A stretch of DNA of 10,927 nucleotides, taken from contig JAEXJU010000332.1 of NCBI GenBank assembly GCA_023448955.1, positions 1 through 10,927 on the forward strand, written 5' to 3'. The notes under the pieces are model-generated. The model was given only the letters and a program-made list of their open reading frames with translations. It made no database searches and was not told the origin of the DNA. The position numbers and the translations under genes are program-made. The stretch comes from Bacteroidota bacterium. GTDB taxonomy: Bacteria; Bacteroidota; Bacteroidia; Flavobacteriales; Weeksellaceae. Shown in pieces: positions 5,434-10,927 of the stretch (position 1 is the first letter of the stretch; every line of letters begins with the position of its first letter).

Positions 5434-6575
5434 TTTTTACCCATCATTTTCAAAACCTCATTGATATAAAGTTCGGTTTCTTTTGGTCTGTTTTTGCTGT
5501 CTTTCTCGTCGCCTTCTTTCTTTCCTAAACGAACGATGACCATATCATACTGTGGGATAACAATTACATATTGGCCGTAAAGTCCTCGCATATAATAATG
5601 GGGAATTCTATAGTCATAATTGATCCAGAGTCCCATTCCATAGGCACCATTGGAGTTTTCTGTAGGAGTTGTCATCTCATTGATAAAGTTTTCACTGATG
5701 AGCGGAACGCCGTCAATTTTACCTTTATTCAGAAGCAGATATCCGATTTTAGCAAAATCCCTTGCATTAGACTGGATGCAGCAAAAAGACTTTTCTATAC
5801 CCATATCGTCAGTAGACCATTCCGCATCTCTTTCCATACCAAGAGGTTTCCAAAGTTTTGAAGATGCGTACATTGATAAAGGCATTCCCGCAGCTCTGCC
5901 AATTGCAAATCCTAAAAGTTGTGTAGCGCCACTCTGATACTCAAATTTAGTACCCGGATTTCGTATTGTTTTTTTTGTAAAAACAACATCTGATAAAGAA
6001 AATCCATAATACAGGGCAGCATTTGGTCCCAATGGATTTTTATAATCTTCTTTCCAGTCCAGCCCTGCTTCCATAGAAGCCAGATTTCTGAGGGTTAGGT
6101 TCTTACCAAAATCATTAGAATTAAACTCAGGGTAAAAATCCGAGAAATTCTGATCTGCATTTACAATTCTACCATCATCAATAGCTTTTCCCAGAAGAAG
6201 AACCGTCATTGTTTTAGCTAAAGAAAAAGAATTGCTCGCTTTGTATTTTCCATAGCCAGACCAATAATGTTCCTGAAAGATCTTTCCGTTTTTCACTACC
6301 AGGAAAGCTGTGGTTTCTGTTTCTTCAAGATGTTTTTGCAGAGAACGTGTAAGTTTTATTTTATTGTAAAAATCATCTGTAGGCCACGGTTTTGGTTGTC
6401 CTTTAGAAATAATCTTCGAAGGAAAATATTTTCCGTCATCTATCGTAGAACTATTTTCACCCTTCAGATAAGTAAGTCTTATCCCACGAAACAAATAACT
6501 GTAACCTGTGACGTATATGAGTAGAATTATAGCAGCAATGGCGATTAGGAAAACCTTAAAGATCTTTTTTAACAT
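5430..6575 (-). CDS. Membrane-anchored serine hydrolase, beta-lactamase/class C fold (COG1680-like)
   Basis: A 381-residue protein of the beta-lactamase/penicillin-binding-protein-like hydrolase family, resembling 6-aminohexanoate-dimer hydrolase and esterases of this fold more than true AmpC. A single N-terminal membrane helix (about residues 5-22, after MLKK) leaves the catalytic domain outside the cytoplasm. The nucleophile motif SxxK is SLAK (S118, K121) and the second motif is YQS (Y213). A GLYGQY segment (331-336) stands where KTG-like triads occur, with no KTG. The cysteine pair C265-C266 is unusual. I chose the ATG at 6575 because it directly precedes a lysine-rich signal anchor; an in-frame ATG at 6614 would add 13 residues. 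It is divergent from the DUF445 gene and convergent with the TetR gene. The substrate (peptide, ester or amide) is unknown. Confidence 0.88.
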   Translation of the reverse strand: MLKKIFKVFLIAIAAIILLIYVTGYSYLFRGIRLTYLKGENSSTIDDGKYFPSKIISKGQPKPWPTDDFYNKIKLTRSLQKHLEETETTAFLVVKNGKIFQEHYWSGYGKYKASNSFSLAKTMTVLLLGKAIDDGRIVNADQNFSDFYPEFNSNDFGKNLTLRNLASMEAGLDWKEDYKNPLGPNAALYYGFSLSDVVFTKKTIRNPGTKFEYQSGATQLLGFAIGRAAGMPLSMYASSKLWKPLGMERDAEWSTDDMGIEKSFCCIQSNARDFAKIGYLLLNKGKIDGVPLISENFINEMTTPTENSNGAYGMGLWINYDYRIPHYYMRGLYGQYVIVIPQYDMVIVRLGKKEGDEKDSKNRPKETELYINEVLKMMGKN

Positions 6576-6596
6576 TCTTAATAGATTTACTGTAAA

Positions 6597-6619
6597 AATA
6601 TTTAATTTAATCAAATATT
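6597..6619. promoter_or_regulatory. Inverted repeat in the divergent hydrolase/DUF445 promoter region
   Basis: AATATTT (6597-6603) and AAATATT (6613-6619) form a perfect 7-bp inverted repeat with a 9-nt spacer, just upstream of the DUF445 -7 box. It could be an operator for one or both genes, but A/T-rich chance pairing is quite possible. Confidence 0.25.
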
Positions 6620-6621
6620 GA

Positions 6622-6629
6622 TAATTTTG
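6622..6629 (+). promoter_or_regulatory. -7 box of the DUF445 gene
   Basis: TAATTTTG matches TAnnTTTG exactly. It ends 29 nt before the ATG at 6659, so the leader would be about 24 nt. The -33 position is only T-rich (TTT near 6601), not a full TTG. Confidence 0.5.
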
Positions 6630-6658
6630 TTTGGAACGATTTTCGATTTTTCGCAGAT

Positions 6659-7900
6659 ATGAATGATGAACAGAAAAAACAGCAGCTCAGGCAATACAAG
6701 ACATTAGCAACCGGATTATTTATCCTGATGATGATGACTTTTACAGCGATGACCATTTTGCAGAAACAAAGTCATTCGCATTGGATTGGCTACATAAGAG
6801 CATTTTCGGAAGCAGCGATGGTAGGCGCTCTGGCGGATTGGTTTGCTGTTACGGCACTTTTCAATTATCCATTAGGGCTTAAAATTCCGCACACTAACCT
6901 CATCGAAAATTCAAAAGAAAAAATCGGTGATAATCTTGGGAATTTTGTGGTCGATAACTTTCTTTCTCCGGAAAATATTCGCCCATATATTCAGAAACTA
7001 AAAGTTTCGGTTTACGTGGGTGATTGGTTGTCCAAGGAGAAAAATCAAATTGTTTTGATTAATGAATTGTCATCGATTCTTAAAGATATTGTCAACAAAT
7101 TGGATGATGAGGCTGTTGTAAAATTCATCTCTGGAAAGGCTGAGGAAATGGCAGGTTCTATACAGCTGAATTCCATCATCGGCAATGGGATCGAATATCT
7201 TCTCAATAAAAATGATCATCAAAAAATCATCACCAGCCTCAGCTCTCAAATTAAAAGTTACATTCTTGAAAATCAGAAAATGATTTCTGAAAGGGTAGGA
7301 AAGGAAAGTTTTTTCCTGATTCCGAAATCGATTGACAATAAAATTGCGGAAAAAATCACCAAAGGTCTGAGCGATTATTTTCTGGAAGTAGAGAAAAATC
7401 CCAATCATCCGTTGAGAGGTGAAATCACCAATAAAATTCTCGATTTTTCGAAAGAACTGAAAGATGAGCCAAAGTGGAAAACGGAATTTGAATCCATCAA
7501 ATCAGATTTTCTTCAAAGTGATAAAATCAAACGATATTCATCTGATATTTGGCAATCTCTGAAATCGTCATTAATCAATGAACTTTCGGAGGAAGATTCT
7601 AAACTGAAAGCGTACGTCAAAAAAAATATAGACGAATTTGTAATTAATCTTCAAAACGACGAGCAATTTCAAAGCCGAATTGATGGCTGGGTGAGATTAA
7701 CAGCGTATAAATACATTCTGAAAAACACTCAGAATTTTGGTGAACTCATCAGTACAACAGTCGGTAATTGGGAGGGAAAAGAACTCAGTCGTAAACTGGA
7801 ACTGGAAGTCGGAAAAGATTTACAATTCATCCGAATCAATGGAACCATCGTTGGCGGATTGGTTGGTCTGCTGATTTACACAATTGCGAATTTTATTTAG
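6659..7900 (+). CDS. DUF445 family membrane protein (YjiN-like)
   Basis: A 413-residue protein of the DUF445 family, function unknown. It has an N-terminal membrane segment (about 16-34, rich in methionine and threonine). The family's best-conserved motif follows: an amphipathic stretch with AAMVGALADWFAVTALF (52-68) and the P-x-G-x-x-I-P-H-T turn (PLGLKIPHTNLI, 71-82). Then comes a long charged, mostly helical region (85-390) containing repeated KIGDNLG- and LRGEITNKIL-like segments typical of the family. The C-terminal membrane helix is residues 394-412 (GTIVGGLVGLLIYTIANF). Both ends are therefore in the membrane with a large soluble middle. The ATG follows a good -7 box at a suitable distance. 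It seems monocistronic: a repeat and a terminator follow, and the next gene is convergent. Confidence 0.9.
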   Translation: MNDEQKKQQLRQYKTLATGLFILMMMTFTAMTILQKQSHSHWIGYIRAFSEAAMVGALADWFAVTALFNYPLGLKIPHTNLIENSKEKIGDNLGNFVVDNFLSPENIRPYIQKLKVSVYVGDWLSKEKNQIVLINELSSILKDIVNKLDDEAVVKFISGKAEEMAGSIQLNSIIGNGIEYLLNKNDHQKIITSLSSQIKSYILENQKMISERVGKESFFLIPKSIDNKIAEKITKGLSDYFLEVEKNPNHPLRGEITNKILDFSKELKDEPKWKTEFESIKSDFLQSDKIKRYSSDIWQSLKSSLINELSEEDSKLKAYVKKNIDEFVINLQNDEQFQSRIDGWVRLTAYKYILKNTQNFGELISTTVGNWEGKELSRKLELEVGKDLQFIRINGTIVGGLVGLLIYTIANFI

Positions 7901-7909
7901 AGTTCAATA

Positions 7910-7979
7910 TCTCGCAGATTATGCAGATTACGCTAATTTCAATAAAAATGATTCTGCGAAATCAGAACAATCTGCGAGA
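7910..7979. repeat. CGCAGATT palindromic intergenic repeat, well-preserved copy
   Basis: The 11-bp ends TCTCGCAGATT (7910-7920) and AATCTGCGAGA (7969-7979) are perfect reverse complements. Inside are a second GCAGATTACGC, the block TTCAATAAAAATGATT and a TCTGCGAAATCAG segment, so the ends and the inner parts can pair in more than one way. It begins 9 bp after the DUF445 stop and shares many blocks with the degraded copy at 1399-1480. From memory, near-identical sequences are dispersed in Flavobacteriia genomes. There is no coding capacity and no transposase. Confidence 0.75.
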
Positions 7980-7982
7980 GTC

Positions 7983-8017
7983 AAAAAACAAAAAAGCCTC
8001 CAATTTTTCGGAGGCTT
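7983..8017 (-). terminator. Intrinsic terminator of the phosphorylase-like gene
   Basis: The minus-strand transcript forms an 8-bp stem, AAGCCTCC (8017-8010) with GGAGGCTT (8001-7994), around an 8-nt loop. This runs into T6-G-T6 (7995-7983). It begins 6 nt after the stop codon at 8026-8024. On the plus strand the same stem is followed by CAGTTTTT, so it may weakly terminate the DUF445 transcript too. Confidence 0.88.
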
Positions 8018-8023
8018 CAGTTT

Positions 8024-9691
8024 TTATTTCTTCTCAAGAATTTTCTCGATGATTTTATGCGTAATCATATAAGTTGGTTTTACACCGGTCAATCCAAGTC
8101 CGCCGGAAGAAAGCGTGCTTCCCGTTTCTAATGGATTATCAGAAGCGTAATAAGCGTACATCACAAACAAATCGGGAGAGATGTGATGACGGATTTTGCT
8201 CGCCACCTGAATCGCTTTTTGATAATGCGCACCTTCCATTTCCAGTCCGATGGCTTTCCAAGAAGTGGTCATAAAATAAGAAAGGATATCTTTATTCTGA
8301 AGCGATGTCCCAAGAACGGTAATCATTGGGCCTTCAAAAGATTTGACTTCATCATCCACAAAATCAGTCGCTTTCAGAGCGTTTTCGAAAACGTAATTAT
8401 CAGCAGTTCCTTCAAAGATATGAGAAGTCGGAATCATAATATCGCCTTTTCCTCCGGTCAGGATTCCCGCTTTACCCATTATGGAAACCGACTTCACTTT
8501 CATCATATAAACCTCGCCCTTCACTTCGTATGGTCTTAGTAATTCGTCCATAACCTCAAAAGCCTGTTCGCCGAAAGCATAATCAAAAACCAGAATAACA
8601 TCATCTCCTTTAAATTTCTGATTGGCAAAAGCCGTGTTTTTAAGTTCAGTTTTAGCAAGGTCTATGATCTGAACATCAATATTACTGCCGCTGTTGTCAT
8701 CGATATAAATCATTCCCTGTTTTTCAGCATATTCAAGAACTTTCGTCTGAAGTTCTTTTTTGTTACTGATGTCAGCAAATAGTTTGTAATCCACATCTTT
8801 TGTTCCTTTTTTGCTCAGCGCATCATTAGCAAAAATCATATTTTTCACCGAGTGCATATTCGCACTGATGATGTGAAGCGGACGCATATGAAGGTCATTT
8901 TCTACAAGGACTTTCTTGATTTTGTTTGCCCATCTTTCTCCGAAAAGGTGATGGCCAACTCTTTCCTGAAGAATCGCCGAGAAGTAAATTTCTCTTTCTC
9001 TGTTTTCCTTCCAGTCATCCAGGCTTACTTGTCCCAGCCAGTAAATTATTTTGAATAGTCTGTCTGGATTTTTATCGTCGCCAAAACTGTTATAAGCATT
9101 TAACGTCTCATCAAAAGTTCTTCCAAGGAAAGAAGACAAATGAATTAGTGCGACTTCTTTTTCTTTTCGGCTGTATTTTTTTTCGCCTTTGGCAACTTCT
9201 TCAATGATTTTCCAGGTTCTCTTGGCGCGGCCTTCATTGTCCAAATCGAAACCGATATTTCTGATTTTGTCTGCTTCCAGGTAAAGAAATGTCAGGTGAG
9301 TCAGGATATCATATATTTCTGAACGACCAAGGAGAACTTCGATGTTCATCTGATGTTCGTCAATTCTGTAGCAGTTTCTACGTCTTTTCTTAGGAACAAT
9401 CGGTTCAAAGCTTCCTTTGTCAAAACCTTCGTCAGAAGTCAGGTGTATGAAAGAACATTCTTCGATGCCTTCCGGAAGACGATCAAGAACATAAAGTAAA
9501 CCGTCCAGCTCTATTTTATTGGGGATGCTCATACTTCCGTAGATTTCCGGATTGATAACCATTAACAGTTTTCTTAATGACTCACCGGACACTCCAGACG
9601 GTTTGAAAAATCCTCTATAGAATAGGTGTCTCATTGAGACATATAATCTTTCGATAGCTTCTGTGGTTTCTCTTGCTCTTGAATTTGCCAT
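8024..9691 (-). CDS. Conserved hypothetical protein with nucleoside phosphorylase-like C-terminal half (possibly DUF6909)
   Basis: A 555-residue cytoplasmic protein with no signal peptide or membrane helix. The size and sequence fit a Bacteroidetes-wide hypothetical family that I believe is called DUF6909; this is from memory. The N-terminal half (about 1-290) is helical and charged, starting MANSRARETTEAIERLYVSM, with no motif I recognise. The C-terminal half (about 360-555) shows, in order, landmarks of the nucleoside phosphorylase/nucleosidase superfamily (PNP/UDP, MTA/SAH nucleosidase, AMP nucleosidase): a strand and glycine loop GKAGIL (406-411), then GDIMIPT (416-422), LEMEGAHY (483-490, where the ME pair binds ribose in relatives) and YASDNPLE (515-522, a position where an aspartate contacts the base). 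A role in purine or nucleotide salvage is therefore inferred, but substrate and activity are unknown. It has its own -7 box and terminator, so it is monocistronic. Confidence 0.85.
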   Translation of the reverse strand: MANSRARETTEAIERLYVSMRHLFYRGFFKPSGVSGESLRKLLMVINPEIYGSMSIPNKIELDGLLYVLDRLPEGIEECSFIHLTSDEGFDKGSFEPIVPKKRRRNCYRIDEHQMNIEVLLGRSEIYDILTHLTFLYLEADKIRNIGFDLDNEGRAKRTWKIIEEVAKGEKKYSRKEKEVALIHLSSFLGRTFDETLNAYNSFGDDKNPDRLFKIIYWLGQVSLDDWKENREREIYFSAILQERVGHHLFGERWANKIKKVLVENDLHMRPLHIISANMHSVKNMIFANDALSKKGTKDVDYKLFADISNKKELQTKVLEYAEKQGMIYIDDNSGSNIDVQIIDLAKTELKNTAFANQKFKGDDVILVFDYAFGEQAFEVMDELLRPYEVKGEVYMMKVKSVSIMGKAGILTGGKGDIMIPTSHIFEGTADNYVFENALKATDFVDDEVKSFEGPMITVLGTSLQNKDILSYFMTTSWKAIGLEMEGAHYQKAIQVASKIRHHISPDLFVMYAYYASDNPLETGSTLSSGGLGLTGVKPTYMITHKIIEKILEKK

Positions 9692-9716
9692 ATATTAAAA
9701 TTTTTGTAAAAGTCTG

Positions 9717-9724
9717 CAAAGTTA
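9717..9724 (-). promoter_or_regulatory. -7 box of the phosphorylase-like gene
   Basis: On the minus strand this is TAACTTTG, a perfect TAnnTTTG. It ends 26 nt before the ATG at 9691, so the leader would be about 20 nt. No clear TTG lies 17-23 nt upstream. Confidence 0.5.
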
Positions 9725-10017
9725 TGAAATTTATTTTAAATCATATTTTAATCCTTAATGATTTGAATATCAAATACTTTTATTCTGAATATGAATAATT
9801 TATCTAGAGTTTGTAATAGTTTTTAAAGTTAAACTTTCCTTGCTGATTTCAAAAATTAAATTAGGTTTATATTAAGTTGATATAGTCGTAATTTTATTTT
9901 CATATAATTAAATAGTGTTGGAGGGTAAATTATAGGGTGTTTCAATGTGTTAGTTTAAAATTTTATCAAAATCAATTAAAAAATAAGGGGTGTTTTAGTT
10001 TTGAACTGTATTTTTTG
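9725..10017. other. A/T-rich spacer upstream of glnN without a recognisable gene
   Basis: The spacer between the two divergent genes (9692-10048) holds promoter signals at both ends and no plausible reading frame, RNA gene or palindromic repeat between them. The only pattern seen is GGGTGTTT at 9935-9942 and again at 9988-9995, both on the plus strand and 53 bp apart, in an otherwise G-poor stretch. This might be a paired binding site upstream of glnN, but the match is short. Confidence 0.4.
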
Positions 10018-10025
10018 TAAATTTG
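10018..10025 (+). promoter_or_regulatory. -7 box of glnN
   Basis: TAAATTTG fits TAnnTTTG exactly and ends 23 nt before the ATG at 10049. The nearest TTG (10001-10003) is only 14 nt away, less than the usual 17-23, so the upstream element is weak or the promoter needs an activator. Confidence 0.55.
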
Positions 10026-10048
10026 CCCTGTTTAAAATATTGAACATT

Positions 10049-10927
10049 ATGTCAACATTAAGATTTAAAGCACTCGCTGAGCTTCCATTCAGAAATTACA
10101 GACAAGATAATTTCGTGGATGTTCCTGCAAAATTGTCCGAATTATTCTGTCAAAACGTTTTCTCAGAAGAAACTATGAGAGAATATCTGACCAAAGAAGC
10201 ATTCCAGTCTATTATGGATGCTATTAAAAAAGGCAGTAAAATCCAGAGACACATTGCAGATCAGGTTGCTGTTGCAATGAAGGACTGGGCAATGTCAAAA
10301 GGTGTGACGCACTACACACACTGGTTCCAGCCACTTACAGGTGCGACTGCCGAAAAACACGATTCTTTTTTTACGCCCATTGAAGGTGGAAGAGCCATCG
10401 AAAGATTCAGCGGCGGTATGTTGATTCAGCAGGAGCCGGATGCTTCTTCTTTCCCTAATGGTGGTATCAGAAATACTTTCGAAGCGAGAGGTTATACTGC
10501 TTGGGATCCGACTTCCCCAGCTTTTATTATGGGAACTACACTTTGTATTCCTTCCATCTTTATTTCTTACACTGGTGAGACATTAGATTATAAGACACCA
10601 TTATTAAGAGCATTAAACGCTGTGGACGAAGCTGCGACTGATGTGATGAAGTCTTACTTCGATAAAAATGTAACGAAAGTTTCTCCAACTTTGGGTTGGG
10701 AACAGGAATATTTCCTTGTAGATACAGCCTTGTATCAGTCTCGTCCGGATTTGGTTTTGACTGGAAAAACTTTGTTAGGACATTCGCCGGCAAAAGGACA
10801 ACAGTTGGAAGACCATTATTTTGGCTCGATTCCTACAAGAGTAATGAACTTTATGAAGGAATTGGAAATCGAATGTATGAAACTGGGAATTCCTGTAACC
10901 ACGCGTCATAACGAGGTTGCTCCAAAC
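10049..10927 (+). CDS. glnN: Glutamine synthetase type III (partial, C-terminus beyond window)
   Basis: ATP-dependent enzyme that joins ammonia to glutamate, the main ammonia-assimilating step; type III enzymes are large homo-oligomers found in Bacteroidetes and cyanobacteria among others. 293 residues are present of about 725-730. Recognisable GSIII blocks are a start with RFKALAELPFRNYR (5-18), HYTHWFQPLTG (88-98), a KHDSFF segment (103-108), the metal/substrate motif GWEQEYFLVD (216-225), FGSIPTR (258-264) and TRHNEVAPN (285-293). No frameshift is seen up to the window edge. The long N-terminal region before the catalytic domain separates it from type I/II GlnA. The ATG at 10049 follows a good -7 box at a suitable distance, and no earlier in-frame start is plausible. 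The long upstream spacer leaves room for nitrogen-dependent control. Confidence 0.96.
   Translation, partial: MSTLRFKALAELPFRNYRQDNFVDVPAKLSELFCQNVFSEETMREYLTKEAFQSIMDAIKKGSKIQRHIADQVAVAMKDWAMSKGVTHYTHWFQPLTGATAEKHDSFFTPIEGGRAIERFSGGMLIQQEPDASSFPNGGIRNTFEARGYTAWDPTSPAFIMGTTLCIPSIFISYTGETLDYKTPLLRALNAVDEAATDVMKSYFDKNVTKVSPTLGWEQEYFLVDTALYQSRPDLVLTGKTLLGHSPAKGQQLEDHYFGSIPTRVMNFMKELEIECMKLGIPVTTRHNEVAPN

Noticed and set aside
7884..8072. A 62-codon plus-strand frame through the repeat and terminator
   Set aside because: It starts inside the DUF445 gene, translates the palindromic repeat and the terminator hairpin, and has no ribosome binding site of its own.
8024..9691. Nicotinate or nicotinamide phosphoribosyltransferase
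   Set aside because: Length is similar, but none of the phosphoribosyltransferase motifs is present; the C-terminal motifs fit the nucleoside phosphorylase fold instead.

Overview
The window looks like ordinary chromosome from a low-GC member of the Flavobacteriia (Bacteroidetes), most likely Weeksellaceae such as Chryseobacterium or a close relative. The reasons are a type III glutamine synthetase, perfect TAnnTTTG-type -7 boxes in front of several genes, start codons in A/T-rich leaders with weak or no Shine-Dalgarno sequence, conserved hypothetical families common in Bacteroidetes, and small palindromic intergenic repeats that I remember as common in such genomes. The genus is inferred, not proven. 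There is no rRNA, tRNA, CRISPR array, transposase, prophage or plasmid gene.

Layout. Positions 1-1186 (-) carry sufS, an Fe-S assembly cysteine desulfurase cut at its C-terminus by the window edge. A 454-bp spacer (1187-1640) holds three different repeat elements and the promoter of sodA. The superoxide dismutase gene (1641-2237, +) ends in a strong hairpin terminator. Then comes a compact minus-strand cluster transcribed from 4642 down to 2288: a TatD-type hydrolase, tcdA (tRNA ct6A formation), rnpA (RNase P protein, TTG start) and a DUF4126 membrane protein. The first two genes overlap by 8 bp, rnpA starts 1 nt after tcdA, and a perfect 12-bp inverted repeat lies across the DUF4126 start codon. 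Facing away from this cluster is a TetR/AcrR regulator (4804-5433, +). It meets, tail to tail with a 4-bp overlap, a membrane-anchored beta-lactamase-fold serine hydrolase (5430-6575, -). Divergent from that is a DUF445/YjiN-like membrane protein (6659-7900, +). A palindromic repeat and a terminator separate it from a 555-aa protein on the minus strand (8024-9691), whose C-terminal half has the motif pattern of the nucleoside phosphorylase/nucleosidase fold. A 357-bp A/T-rich spacer then leads to glnN, type III glutamine synthetase (10049 to the window end, +, 293 residues present).

How the genes fit together. sufS and sodA are divergent and both relate to iron-sulfur and oxidative metabolism. 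tcdA and rnpA are both tRNA-maturation functions and are probably co-transcribed with tatD. The others look like independent units. I did not find a convincing new multi-gene system. The most interesting points are the uncharacterised phosphorylase-like two-part protein, the inverted repeat at the DUF4126 start codon, and the three repeat families in spacers.
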